Counted from the first letter of the stretch, positions 28,682-36,951 are shown. The stretch is DNA of 64,000 nucleotides from Kitasatospora indigofera (GCF_014655955.1 NZ_BNBO01000034.1:1-64000), one strand, 5' to 3'. A program made the numbers and translations. The notes: generated by a model from the letters alone, not told the origin.

Positions 28682-28720
28682 CCGGTGCCACCCACCCGCT
28701 CCCGGGGTGGGTGGCACCGG
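28682..28720. terminator. Strong hairpin after the GH92 gene
   Basis: A perfect 16-bp stem, starting CCGGTGCC and ending GGCACCGG, with a 7-base loop, lies 16 bases after the GH92 stop and before the end of the convergent MFS gene. It is a likely bidirectional terminator. Confidence 0.65.
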
Positions 28721-28809
28721 CACGACCCGCAGACCCGGCCGGACCGGCCACCGGCCGCCCGCCGCAGGGCCCGGCACCGGCCCTGGTGCGACGCCTCCGC
28801 GGCGCGGCG

Positions 28810-30105
28810 TCACACCAGGCCGGGGGCACTCTCCCGGGCGGGCTCCCGGGACGCCGGGTGGTCCGGGGCGGCGGCCGGGGCGGCGGCCCGCAGCGCCGCT
28901 TCGACCCGGCGGTTGCTGGTCATGGACGCCGTGACGGCCGTCATCGCCAGGAGGAGGAAGCCGGCGGCGTAGAGCGGGGTGCGGACGTCGTACGCGGTGG
29001 CCAGCCAGCCGCCGAGGAACGCCCCGACGGGGGCGGCGCACATCGCCAGCATCCGGGAGGTGGAGGCGACCCGGCCCATCAGGTGCGCCGGGACGATCGC
29101 CTGCCGGAGGGAGGGCGCGAGCACCATGGTGGCTCCCATGCCGGCCCCGCAGACGGCCAGCGCCGCCCCCGCCACGTACGGGTTCGGGGCGACGGCCAGG
29201 CCCAGGACGGCAAGCCCCTCGACGGCGGCCGTGCAGGTCAGCGCGGTGCCGGTGCCGAGCCGTCGGCCGAGGTGGGAGGCGATGCCCGCGCCGAGCAGAC
29301 CGCCGGTGGCCTCCGCCGTGAGGAGCAGGCCGAAGCCGTAGGTGCCCGTGCCGAGGCGGTCGTGCGCGAAGAGGGCGAGGACGGTCTCCACGGCGAGGAA
29401 GGCGATGTTCCCGACCGCCGGCCGGAGCGCGAGCCCGAGCAGCACCTTGTCCCGGAAGACGTACGAGGCCCCGGCCCGGGCCTGCCGCAGCAGCGACTCG
29501 CGGACCTCCGGCACGGGGCGGGGCATGGCGGGCAGCGTACGGACGAGCAGTGCGGAGAGCAGGAACGACACCGCGTCGGCGAGCAGCGGAACCGCCCGTC
29601 CGAGCGCGAGCAGCGCACTGCCCGCGGGCGGCCCCGCGAATCCGGACATGGCGGTCTGGGCGCCGCGCAGGCGGGAGTTGGCGCGCTCCAGGAGCGCGGG
29701 GTCGCGGCGGAGCAGATCGGGCAGGTAGGCCGTGGCGGCCGTGTCGAAGAAGAGTCCGCCAACGCCGAGCAGGAAGGCGACGGCCGCGAGCAGCGGAATG
29801 CTCAGCGCGTCGAGCGCGGCCGCCGCGGCGGGTATCGCGAGCAGCGCCGCACGCGCCGCATCGGCGACCCACATCGTGCGGCGGCGGTCCCAGCGGTCCA
29901 CCAGCGCACCGCCGAGCACCCCGAGGAGCAGCCACGGCAGCGTTCCGGCGGCCGTGACGACGGCGAGCGCCATCGGGTCCCGTGTCAGCGTCAACGCGAG
30001 CAGCGGCAGCGCGGCGTGCGTCACCCCGTCACCGAGCGAGGAGACCGTCTGCGCGGTCCACAGCCGTCCGAACCCGGACGGCAACTTCGCGACATCCGTG
30101 GTCAC
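28810..30105 (-). CDS. MFS exporter (EntS-like MFS_3 family)
   Basis: 431 residues with about 12 membrane helices. The start GFGRLWTAQTVSSLGDGVTHAALPLLAL and the loop GGALVDRWDRRRTMWVAD are typical of the enterobactin-exporter-like branch; a second GRVAST motif lies in the C-terminal half. It probably exports a small toxic or secondary compound. The GTG start overlaps the stop of the regulator gene upstream (GTGA), so expression follows the regulator. Confidence 0.87.
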   Translation of the reverse strand: MTTDVAKLPSGFGRLWTAQTVSSLGDGVTHAALPLLALTLTRDPMALAVVTAAGTLPWLLLGVLGGALVDRWDRRRTMWVADAARAALLAIPAAAAALDALSIPLLAAVAFLLGVGGLFFDTAATAYLPDLLRRDPALLERANSRLRGAQTAMSGFAGPPAGSALLALGRAVPLLADAVSFLLSALLVRTLPAMPRPVPEVRESLLRQARAGASYVFRDKVLLGLALRPAVGNIAFLAVETVLALFAHDRLGTGTYGFGLLLTAEATGGLLGAGIASHLGRRLGTGTALTCTAAVEGLAVLGLAVAPNPYVAGAALAVCGAGMGATMVLAPSLRQAIVPAHLMGRVASTSRMLAMCAAPVGAFLGGWLATAYDVRTPLYAAGFLLLAMTAVTASMTSNRRVEAALRAAAPAAAPDHPASREPARESAPGLV

Positions 30106-30641
30106 TTGGCGTCCCCCTCGGCCTGCACGAGCACTGCCGGGCGGAACAGCGCGAAGACGAGCGACGCGTCCGGCAACGACGGATCGGACAGCTCCCGGTA
30201 CTCGTCCGCCAGAGCCTCCAGCCGCGCCCCCAACTGGGCGAACTGCTCCTCGGTGAGCCGAAGATGGGCCATCCGCACGTGCCGTTCCCCGTCGGCGGGC
30301 GACGCCTCCAGGTCCGCCACCGCATGGCGCATCAGCACGTCCGGCCCTCCCTCGCCCGGATCCGGCAGCTCGATCGACCGCGCGGCCATGGCGTAGTACC
30401 GCTCGGTGACGCCCCGGACCTTCCGGGTCCGTACCACCTTCACCAGGCCGGCCCGCTCCAGCAGCCGTACGTGATAGCTGGAACTCCCCTTCGCGAGGCC
30501 CACTCGCTCGGCGATCTGCGTGATCGTCGCCGGCTCGAAGCGGAGCACGGCCATGATCCGGTGACGGGTGAGGCTGGAGACGGCGCGCAGCTGCTCGTCC
30601 GTGGTGACGTGGAACGTCTCCGGAAGCTCATCGGTAGGCAT
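30102..30641 (-). CDS. ArsR-type (HTH_20) transcriptional regulator of the MFS exporter
   Basis: 179 residues. The winged helix is at about 20-85 (SLTRHRIMAVLRFEPATITQIAERVG, then AKGSSSYHVRLLERAGLV) and is followed by an effector domain of about 90 residues rich in acidic side chains. There are no metal-binding Cys pairs, so a metal sensor is unlikely. The ATG at 30641 has no ribosome binding site, so the message may be leaderless; a perfect inverted repeat sits directly upstream and suggests self-repression. It is translationally coupled to the exporter gene. Confidence 0.82.
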   Translation of the reverse strand: MPTDELPETFHVTTDEQLRAVSSLTRHRIMAVLRFEPATITQIAERVGLAKGSSSYHVRLLERAGLVKVVRTRKVRGVTERYYAMAARSIELPDPGEGGPDVLMRHAVADLEASPADGERHVRMAHLRLTEEQFAQLGARLEALADEYRELSDPSLPDASLVFALFRPAVLVQAEGDAK

Positions 30642-30647
30642 GCGAGT

Positions 30648-30671
30648 AATGGTCAACGATTCTTGACCATT
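30648..30671. promoter_or_regulatory. Operator: perfect 9-bp inverted repeat
   Basis: AATGGTCAA and TTGACCATT flank CGATTC (6-base spacer), 7 bases upstream of the regulator ATG at 30641. This size and position fit an ArsR-family dimer site controlling the regulator and the coupled exporter. Confidence 0.65.
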
Positions 30672-30775
30672 GCGCAAGGCGATTCCCGCGAACCGGCGGA
30701 ATCCGCTGACCCGGCACACGGAAGGTCCCGCCGTCGCCGGCCGCCGCTGCCCGGCGGGGGGGTGTCGCGGCCTCC

Positions 30776-30935
30776 CGGAGCATGGCCGCCGCGTCCACGG
30801 CCGTCGGCCCGGGCGGCGGTGGTGCTTCCGGCAGCGCGACGCCCGTGACGGCGGACAGATCCGCGGCGTTCATCTCCAGCAGTGCGGCGTGGTCGGTGAC
30901 CAGACGTGGCGTCGCGTGGAGGTCCAGCCACGCGG
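30776..30935 (-). pseudogene. Possible coding remnant, family not recognised
   Basis: On the minus strand this stretch gives a protein-like sequence with WLDLHATPRLVTDHAALLEM followed by NAADLSAVTGVALPEAPPP. It is unlike the Arg/Pro-rich shadow frames around it, but there is no start codon with a ribosome site, and the frame runs into low-complexity sequence on both sides. It may be a piece of a decayed gene. Confidence 0.3.
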
Positions 30936-30984
30936 CTGCCCGCCGGCCGACGCCCGGGGCCACGGCTGGTGGCACGTCGAAGCC

Positions 30985-31410
30985 GCCGCCCCCGACCAGG
31001 CCGCGCACGCCTCGCTCGGCCCGCAGCGGAGCCTGCTGCAGCACCGGCCGCCCGCCCGGCCCGCCGTCGAGACGGCCAGCCGGTACCTGCCCGCCGATCC
31101 GGCGGCCCGCGTCGGGCGCGACTGGTTCGACGTCGTCCCGCTGTCCGGCGCCCGGACCGCGCCGGTCGTCGGCGACCTCGTCGGCCACGGCCTCCGCTAC
31201 GCCCGGCCGCCGCTGGAGCTGCGGCTGATCCACAACGCGGGCCCGATCTGCGAGGTCTCCGACGGCAGCAGGACCAGCCCCCGTCCGCACCGGGCGCGCG
31301 CCCTCGACGGGGGCGGCCGCGGGCTGTTCACCGTCGGCCGGCTCACCTCCCGCTGGGGCGCCCGCCACACCCGCACCGGCAGGACCGGCTGGACCGAACA
31401 GCCCATCCGG
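30985..31410 (+). pseudogene. SpoIIE-type PP2C phosphatase with ATPase domain, internally deleted remnant
   Basis: The frame reads QRSLLQHRPPARPAVETASR, then LPADPAARVGRDWFDVVPLS and VVGDLVGHG, the opening of the SpoIIE/RsbU phosphatase domain. It then jumps straight into LRYARPPLELRLIHNAGPIC, EVSDGSRTSPRPHRAR, GGRGLFTVGRLTSRWG and GWTEQ, the end of the anti-sigma-factor-like HATPase domain. Some 250 residues that should lie between VGHG and the HATPase tail are missing, and there is no start or proper stop in frame. It is therefore a deleted relic of a PAS/PP2C/HATPase signalling protein. Confidence 0.75.
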
Positions 31411-31488
31411 CGGCCGGTGCAGGCGGCGGGGGCGACCGCGCGGCGGGCCGGCCGACCGGCGGGCGGCCCGACCGGTGGGCCGGGCGCC

Positions 31489-33474
31489 TCAGCCGCCGAC
31501 GTGGATGCGCGGGCGGCGGGCCGGGTCGGGTTCGTTCCTGCGGATGATCTCGCGGGTGACGGGGGCCGTGTCGCCGCGGCCGAGGAGGAAATAGCGGAAC
31601 ATGTGCTTGAGGGGGCTGCCCTCGGCCCAGGCGAAGTAGCAGTGCGGCTGGATGCCCGTGGTGTCGCGCAGGGCGAGCAGCAGCGCGGCGATGGCGTTGG
31701 GGGCCGCGGGCGCCTCGGCGCGCAGCACGCGGTAGCCCTCGATCTCGACGCCGTGGACGGTCAGGGTCTCGCTGAAGTCGGAGGGGTCGACGACGTCGAT
31801 CTCCAGGAACAGCACGTCCGCGGCGCCGGGTACCGGGTTGTCGCCCCGCTGCTCGGCCTCCTTGTCGGCGTACTCGGCCCGGTCGCCCGCCTGGCGGCGG
31901 TTGGCGATGATGTTGATCGCCTGGTCGTGGGCGACGGTGTCGGCGAGGAACCGGCGGGCGTCGGGGTCGAACACGATGCGGTCGGCCCGCAGTTCGGTGG
32001 TGCGCGTGACGCGCGAGATCACCGACACCGTGATGATGCCGGCGATGAACATCCCGGAGATGGCGATCCCGTCCGGCTTGTCGACGATGGTGGCGACGAG
32101 CGCGTAGAGGAGGACGGCGGTGAGGACGGCGAAGCCCGCCGTCGCCGCCCGCCGCCGGCGGCGCAGGGCGGAGACGGTGACGGCGAACGCGCCGGAGACC
32201 ATCATCGCGAGGACGCCCGTGGCGTACGCGCCGGCCTGCGCGTTGACGTCGGCGCCGAAGCCGATCGTGATGACGACGCACAGCGCGGTGTAGACCAGGA
32301 CGACGGGGCGCACCGCGCGGGCCCACTCGGGGGCCATCCCGTAGTCGGGGAGGTAGCGGGGGACGATGTTGATCAGCCCGGCCATCGCGGAGGCACCCGC
32401 GAACCACAGGATCAGGATCGTGCTGATGTCGTAGACGGTGCCGAACGCCGCACCGACGTGCTCGTGCGCCAGCCAGGCCAGCGCCCGGCCGTTGGCCGCC
32501 CCTCCCGGCTCGAACTCCTCCCGGGGGACGAGGAGGGTGGTGACGAAGCTCGCGGCGAGCAGGAAGACGCTCATCACGACGGCCGCGGTGGTCAGCAGTC
32601 GCCGCGCGTTGCGGATCCGCGAGGCGAGCCGCTGTTCGGCCCCGGCGCCGTCCGAGGCGATGAGCGGCATCATGCTGACCCCCGTCTCGAATCCCGACAG
32701 GCCGAGCACCAGCAGCGGGAAGGCCAGCAGGGCCGGACCGGCCAGGGCACCGACGCCGCCCCCGCCCTCGGCGAGCGCGTGGGTCCAGGCCGGCCAGACG
32801 CCGGGCGTGGTGACCACGTCGACCGCACCGACCGCGATGACCACGGCGTTGAGCACCAGGAACACCGCCACCAGCGGGATCGCCACACTGACCGCCTCGC
32901 TGAACCCGAGCAGGAACACCCCGCCCAGCAACAGCAGGAGCCCCACCGTGATGGCCACCTCGTGGCCGTGCAGGGCCGCGGGGAAGAGCGGGTTCTCCAC
33001 CACGTGCACCGCCGCGTCCGCCGTCGAGAGCGTGATCGTGATGATCCACGACGTGGCCACGAAGCCCAGCAGGACCAGCACGAACAGCTTGCCGCGCCAG
33101 AACGGCAGCAGGTCCTCCAGCATCGCCACCGATCCCGCGCCGTTCGGGCTCTCGCGCGCCACCCGCCGGTACATCGGCAGCATCCCCAGCAGCGTCAGCG
33201 CCACGATCAGCAGCGTCGCCAGCGGCGACACCGCGCCCGCGGCCAGGGCGGCGATCGCCGGCACGTAGGCCAGGCTGGAGAAGTAGTCCACGCCGGTCAG
33301 GCACATCACCTTCCACCAGGCCTGCTTCCGGGTGTGGTCCTCCCCGCCCGCCGGGCCGGCCGGCTGCACCCTGTCGTGCAACAGCCACCCCGCCAGGCCC
33401 CGGGCCGGGCGGGCCCGCAGCGCGGGGTGCTCGACCACTTCGGGCACACCGAGTCCGTCCAGAGCCTTCGTCAC
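31489..33474 (-). CDS. APC family permease with cytosolic C-terminal domain
   Basis: 661 residues from the GTG at 33474 (GGGGGA upstream). About 12 membrane helices fill residues 50-490, starting KQAWWKVMCLTGVDYFSSLAYVP, a conserved first-helix region of the amino acid-polyamine-organocation superfamily. The remaining 170 residues are soluble. Many relatives are annotated as amino acid permeases, and the layout also resembles KimA-type potassium importers; the ion or amino acid moved cannot be decided here. It stands alone. Confidence 0.8.
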   Translation of the reverse strand: MTKALDGLGVPEVVEHPALRARPARGLAGWLLHDRVQPAGPAGGEDHTRKQAWWKVMCLTGVDYFSSLAYVPAIAALAAGAVSPLATLLIVALTLLGMLPMYRRVARESPNGAGSVAMLEDLLPFWRGKLFVLVLLGFVATSWIITITLSTADAAVHVVENPLFPAALHGHEVAITVGLLLLLGGVFLLGFSEAVSVAIPLVAVFLVLNAVVIAVGAVDVVTTPGVWPAWTHALAEGGGGVGALAGPALLAFPLLVLGLSGFETGVSMMPLIASDGAGAEQRLASRIRNARRLLTTAAVVMSVFLLAASFVTTLLVPREEFEPGGAANGRALAWLAHEHVGAAFGTVYDISTILILWFAGASAMAGLINIVPRYLPDYGMAPEWARAVRPVVLVYTALCVVITIGFGADVNAQAGAYATGVLAMMVSGAFAVTVSALRRRRRAATAGFAVLTAVLLYALVATIVDKPDGIAISGMFIAGIITVSVISRVTRTTELRADRIVFDPDARRFLADTVAHDQAINIIANRRQAGDRAEYADKEAEQRGDNPVPGAADVLFLEIDVVDPSDFSETLTVHGVEIEGYRVLRAEAPAAPNAIAALLLALRDTTGIQPHCYFAWAEGSPLKHMFRYFLLGRGDTAPVTREIIRRNEPDPARRPRIHVGG

Positions 33475-33787
33475 GTCCCCCACACCCTTCCTCTGCCCGG
33501 ACAACACGGCCGGTCGCCGCGACCCACCGAGCGGTGGCCCCGGAGCGGGGCCACCTGAGGTGGGGTACGGACCGGTTGCCCGGTCCACGGACACGCTTGT
33601 GCCCCGTGAACGGCGCCTCATCCGTCATCCGGGGTGGGCAGGTGGCCGGGCGGGGGCCGACGGGCGGCCGGCCCGGGCGGAGGTCCGTGGGCCTCTCGCG
33701 TCCACGGGCTCCTCGGCATCCACGGGCGAGGGGTGTGCGCGCGGGTGCGGGCGCGGATGCCGCCGCCGGAGGGGGCGCTCCTGGGCG
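33475..33787. other. Intergenic region with a hairpin in the permease leader
   Basis: Just over 300 bases. GGTGGCCCC (33533-33541) and GGGGCCACC (33547-33555) form a 9-bp stem with a 5-base loop about 60 bases upstream of the permease start, within its probable leader. It could attenuate transcription or be chance. No other gene is supported here. Confidence 0.35.
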
Positions 33788-34210
33788 TCAGCTCTCCTGC
33801 CGCCCGGCGTCGATCTCGGCGATCAGGCCCTCGATGAGGCGCTTGATCTCGTCGCGGATGGGGCGGACCGCCTCGACCCCCTGGCCGGCCGGGTCGTCGA
33901 GCTTCCAGTCCAGGTACGTCTTGCCGGGGAAGTACGGGCAGGCGTCGCCGCAGCCCATGGTGATGACGTAGTCGGAGGCCTGGACCGCGTCGGTGGTCAG
34001 CACCTTGGGCTTCCGGCCGGAGATGTCGATGCCGAGCTCGGCCATCGCGGCGACCGCCGACGGGTTGATCCGGTCCCCGGGCACGGAGCCGGCCGAGCGG
34101 ACCTCGATGCGGTCGCCCGCGAGGTGGCGCAGAAATCCGGCGGCCATCTGGGAGCGGCCCGCGTTGTGGATGCAGACGAACAGCACGGACGCGGAGGCGG
34201 TGGTGGGCAT
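33788..34210 (-). CDS. arsC: Arsenate reductase (LMW-PTP fold)
   Basis: 140 residues. The catalytic loop CIHNAGRSQMAAG is at residues 13-25, and the second redox region is MGCGDACPYFPGKTYLDWKLDDP near 85-107, as in thioredoxin- or mycothiol-linked ArsC. It reduces arsenate to arsenite in the cytosol. The ATG at 34210 has AAGGAAGAG upstream. Divergent from an arsR and the aquaglyceroporin gene, which gives the classical reduce-then-release pair. Confidence 0.92.
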   Translation of the reverse strand: MPTTASASVLFVCIHNAGRSQMAAGFLRHLAGDRIEVRSAGSVPGDRINPSAVAAMAELGIDISGRKPKVLTTDAVQASDYVITMGCGDACPYFPGKTYLDWKLDDPAGQGVEAVRPIRDEIKRLIEGLIAEIDAGRQES

Positions 34211-34276
34211 GGCTCTTCCTTCGTCGGGACCCGCGGCGGGGCGCGGCGCTTCTCAGGCCCGGGCGGGCCGTTCGGC

Positions 34277-34314
34277 TTGGGTTTTCCGCCGAGGGCCGCT
34301 AACGTATCAGCCCA
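34277..34314 (+). promoter_or_regulatory. Promoter of a probably leaderless arsR message
   Basis: TTGGGT (34277-34282) and TAACGT (34300-34305) are 17 bases apart. The ATG at 34314 comes 8 bases after the -10 element, so transcription would start at or beside the start codon, and no ribosome binding site is visible. This fits a leaderless message. Confidence 0.5.
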
Positions 34315-34625
34315 TGGTGATGTCAGTCGACAGTGACGTGTTGAAGGCCCTGGCCGACCCGCTGAGGATCCAGATCCTCACGCTGCTCGCCCAGGAGGCG
34401 CTGTGCACGACCCACCTCGTCGAGGAGACCGGCGCCCGGCAGACGAACCTGTCGAACCACCTCAAGATCCTCCGGGACGCCGGGCTGGTCGACACCGAGC
34501 CGTGCGGCCGCTTCACCTACTACTCGCTCCGCCCCGACGCCCTTGAGGCCGTGGCCGCGGAGTTCGCCGAGCTGGCCGCCACCGCCCGCGAAGCCGCCGC
34601 GGAAAACCGCAAGCGGTCCTGCTGA
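34314..34625 (+). CDS. ArsR family regulator (first of three)
   Basis: 103 residues. Winged helix of the ArsR/SmtB type: VLKALADPLRIQILTLLAQEALCTTHLVEETGARQ, then TNLSNHLKILRDAGLV. Cysteines lie in ALCTTHL, EPCGRF and the C-terminal KRSC, a spacing unlike the CVCDL type and closer to CmtR-like sensors, so metal or metalloid binding is likely but the ion is unclear. It lies just upstream of the aquaglyceroporin gene, 55 bases apart, and divergent from arsC. An ATG at 34320 is an alternative start. Confidence 0.85.
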   Translation: MVMSVDSDVLKALADPLRIQILTLLAQEALCTTHLVEETGARQTNLSNHLKILRDAGLVDTEPCGRFTYYSLRPDALEAVAAEFAELAATAREAAAENRKRSC

Positions 34626-34680
34626 ACCCCGCAGCCCGATCCGGCGGCCTGTCCCGCCCCTTTGCACGAGGAGTTCGTCC

Positions 34681-35451
34681 GTGAGCGCCATAGACGAGGC
34701 CAGACCCGACTTCGCCGAGGCCGAGACGCCGGCCGTCGAGCCGCCCGCCGTCAGGCTGGTGAACCGGGTTGCCGCTGAGCTGGTCGGCACCGCCGCCCTC
34801 GTTGCCGTGGTTGTCGGATCCGGCATCCAGGCCACCGAGCTCAGCAAGGACGTCGGCCTGCAGCTGCTCGCCAACTCGCTGGCCACCGTCTTCGGCCTCG
34901 GCGTGCTGATCCTGCTGCTAGGGCCCGTCTCCGGCGCGCACTTCAACCCGGTCGTCACGCTGGCCGAGTGGTGGACCGGCCGCAAGGACCCGAAGGGCCT
35001 GGGCCCGCGCGAGGTCGCCGCCTACATCCCGGCACAGATCGTCGGCGCGATCGCCGGGGCGATCCTGGCGGACGCCATGTTCGGGGAGCAGCTGGTGAAG
35101 TGGTCGACCCACAACCGCTCCGCCGGGCACCTGCTGCTCGGCGAGGTCGTCGCCACCGCCGGCCTGGTCCTGCTGATCTTCGGCCTCGCGAAGACCGACC
35201 ACCTGCGGTTCGCACCGGTCGCGGTCGCCTCCTACATCGGCGCCGCCTACTGGTTCACCTCCTCCACCTCCTTCGCCAACCCGGCCGTCACCGTCGGCCG
35301 CGCGTTCACCGACACCTTCGCCGGCATCGCCCCGGGCTCCGTGCCGGGCTTCGTCGGCATGCAGCTGATCGGCGGCCTCCTCGGCCTGGCCCTGGTGGCC
35401 CTGGTCTTCGGCCACCGCCGCCGCACCACGACCGCAGCCGCTCCGAACTGA
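34681..35451 (+). CDS. Aquaporin family channel (aquaglyceroporin, AqpS-like)
   Basis: 256 residues from a GTG at 34681 with GAGGAG 9 bases upstream. Six helices and the two half-helix motifs: SGAHFNPVVTLAEW (NPV in place of NPA) near 82 and TSFANPAVTVGRAF near 200. Relatives next to arsR and arsC, such as AqpS of Sinorhizobium meliloti, let arsenite leave the cell down its gradient after ArsC makes it. No Acr3 or ArsB pump is present in the window, so this channel is the probable exit route. The arsenite role is inferred from context. Confidence 0.88.
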   Translation: MSAIDEARPDFAEAETPAVEPPAVRLVNRVAAELVGTAALVAVVVGSGIQATELSKDVGLQLLANSLATVFGLGVLILLLGPVSGAHFNPVVTLAEWWTGRKDPKGLGPREVAAYIPAQIVGAIAGAILADAMFGEQLVKWSTHNRSAGHLLLGEVVATAGLVLLIFGLAKTDHLRFAPVAVASYIGAAYWFTSSTSFANPAVTVGRAFTDTFAGIAPGSVPGFVGMQLIGGLLGLALVALVFGHRRRTTTAAAPN

Positions 35452-35685
35452 GCGAGGTCCGGCGCACCCGGGCGCCGCTCATGCGGGCCCGGGCCCCCGG
35501 GCGGCTTCCCCCGGGTGTGGGCGGCCGGCTCGCCCGGGGCGGGCACTCCCCCAAGTGGTGGTACCTGATCCACAAGGACTTCATGGCCGTTGCGCTCGTC
35601 TGCCGCTCCCCCACCCAGCACTTCGGCTTCCACCACCGCGCCGGCCCACCCTCGGCAGCGCCGGCGGCCGCCGGCCGGCTCGCGC

Positions 35686-36186
35686 TCAGCCGACGACCGG
35701 GCTCCGGCGTTCGACCAGCACGACGTCGCGCCAGACGCCGTGGTGCCGGCCGATCCGCTCGCGGGTGCCGATGACGCGGAAGCCCGCCCGCCGGTGCAGG
35801 GCGAGGCTGGCGGTGTTCTCGGGGAAGATCCCGGACTGGACGGTCCAGATGCCGGCGGCCTGGGTGGAGTGGATCAGGGCGTCCAGCAGGGCCCGGGCGA
35901 CGCCGCGCCCGCGGGCGTCGGGGTGGACGTAGACGGAGTGCTCGACCACGCCGGCGTAGGCGCACCGGTCGGAGACACGGCTCGCGGCGACCCAGCCGAG
36001 GACTCGGCCGCCCGGCTCAAGGGCGACGTGGCGGTGGGCCGGGAGCTTCCCGGCGTCGAACGCCTCCCAGGCCGGGGCCTCGGTCTCGAAGGTGGCGTTG
36101 CCCTCGTCGATGCCGGCCCGGTAGATCGCCAGGACCTGGGGCGCGTGGGCCGCGGTCATCGGGGCGACGGTGAAGTCAGCGGCCAC
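35686..36186 (-). CDS. GNAT acetyltransferase, PAT/ArsN1 type (probable arsinothricin N-acetyltransferase)
   Basis: 166 residues from a GTG at 36186, which overlaps the arsR2 end by 11 bases. The family pattern is FTVAPMTAAHAPQVLAIYRAGIDEGNATFET, VEHSVYVHPDARGRGVARALLDALI (acetyl-CoA binding) and HRRAGFRVIGTRERIGRHHGVWRDVVLVERR, shared by phosphinothricin acetyltransferases and ArsN1. ArsN1 enzymes acetylate the arsenic antibiotic arsinothricin and sit in ars operons, which fits here better than phosphinothricin resistance. Methionine sulfoximine activity is a further possibility. Confidence 0.82.
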   Translation of the reverse strand: MAADFTVAPMTAAHAPQVLAIYRAGIDEGNATFETEAPAWEAFDAGKLPAHRHVALEPGGRVLGWVAASRVSDRCAYAGVVEHSVYVHPDARGRGVARALLDALIHSTQAAGIWTVQSGIFPENTASLALHRRAGFRVIGTRERIGRHHGVWRDVVLVERRSPVVG

Positions 36187-36526
36187 CGTCGCTCCCCTCT
36201 CCGGCGGGGGCTTCGCCGAGAATCGTCCGCACGGCGGCCGGGAAGACCGCCAGGCAGGTCCGGTTGACCTCGTACCGGGTGGAGGTGCCCTGGCGCTCGG
36301 CCAGGACGAAACGCACCTCGGCGAGGATCTTCAGGTGGTGCGAGACGGTGGACTGGCCGACGCCCGCCCGTTCGACGATCTCACCGACGGCCATCGGCCG
36401 GCCCTCCATGGCCAGCAGGTGGAGCAGCCGGACGCGGGTCGGATCGGCCAGCGCCCTGAACCACGCCGCGTACCGCCGGGCGGCCTCCGCGTCGATCAGG
36501 GGCGTGGTGGAACGCATCTCATTCAT
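36176..36526 (-). CDS. ArsR family regulator (second of three)
   Basis: 116 residues. Winged helix: RYAAWFRALADPTRVRLLHLLAMEG, MAVGEIVERAGVGQSTVSHHLKILAEV. The only Cys is in NRTCLAVFP, so the inducer site differs from the CVCDI type; an organic arsenical or another ligand is possible. It is cotranscribed with the ArsN1-like gene that it overlaps. An inverted repeat lies just upstream of the ATG at 36526, which lacks a clear ribosome binding site. Confidence 0.84.
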   Translation of the reverse strand: MNEMRSTTPLIDAEAARRYAAWFRALADPTRVRLLHLLAMEGRPMAVGEIVERAGVGQSTVSHHLKILAEVRFVLAERQGTSTRYEVNRTCLAVFPAAVRTILGEAPAGEGSDGGR

Positions 36527-36530
36527 CGAC

Positions 36531-36548
36531 CATCGACGATAATCGATG
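36531..36548. promoter_or_regulatory. ArsR operator upstream of arsR2
   Basis: CATCGA and TCGATG flank CGATAA, a perfect 6-bp inverted repeat with a 6-base spacer, 4 bases before the start codon at 36526. It fits self-control by the second ArsR. Confidence 0.55.
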
Positions 36549-36588
36549 AAAGGCCCTTGGCGACAGCCCCGGCAGCCGGGGCGAGCCT

Positions 36589-36951
36589 TCAGCGGGCGGC
36601 CGACAGCAGGCCTGCCATCGCGGCGAGCACCTCGGGGGCGACCCGGTAGTAGACCCAGGTGCCGCGCCGCTCGCTGGTGAGCAGGCCGGCCTCGCGGAGC
36701 TTCTTGAGGTGGTGGGAGACGGTGGGCTGGGAGACGCCGACGTCCTGGATGTCGCACACGCACGCCTCGCCGCCCTCGTGGGAGGCGACCCGGGAGAACA
36801 GCCGCAGACGCACCGGGTCGGCGAGGGCCTTGAACATCGCGGCCATCTTCACCGAGTCCGCCTCGGACAGGGCCGCCGAGGTGACGGGCGGGCAGCAGGG
36901 CGCACCCTCGGGCTCGACGACCGGCAGCTCCAGCGACTTCAGATTCGACAT
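36589..36951 (-). CDS. arsR: ArsR family regulator (third, CVCDI type)
   Basis: 120 residues. The DNA-recognition region carries GEACVCDIQDVGVSQPTVSHHLKKLREAGLL: the CVCDI is the classical arsenite-binding motif of ArsR on the alpha-3 helix. A further Cys pair, GAPCCPP, lies near residue 19. It should release DNA when arsenite or antimonite binds. Divergent from the CC-rich protein and flavoprotein genes, whose promoter it probably controls. The start codon lies inside the palindrome GACATATGTC. Confidence 0.9.
   Translation of the reverse strand: MSNLKSLELPVVEPEGAPCCPPVTSAALSEADSVKMAAMFKALADPVRLRLFSRVASHEGGEACVCDIQDVGVSQPTVSHHLKKLREAGLLTSERRGTWVYYRVAPEVLAAMAGLLSAAR

Noticed and set aside
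26636..29935. 1099-codon open frame on the minus strand opposite the GH92 and MFS genes
   Set aside because: Its residues are Gly/Arg/Val-rich low complexity with no domain, while the opposite strand has a complete GH92 enzyme. It is a codon-bias shadow of GC-rich DNA.
33533..33555. Possible c-di-AMP riboswitch in front of the APC permease
   Set aside because: Only one short stem is seen; the multi-helix ydaO core is not recognisable by eye. Kept as a plain hairpin.
30670..33558. 962-codon plus-strand open frame through the APC permease
   Set aside because: Only 30985-31410 resembles a protein (the SpoIIE relic); the rest is antisense to a clear membrane protein.
35686..36186. Self-resistance to phosphinothricin linked to the cluster at 41-64 kb
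   Set aside because: No phosphonate or phosphinothricin genes are present and the gene is part of the arsenic island, 5 kb outside the cluster.
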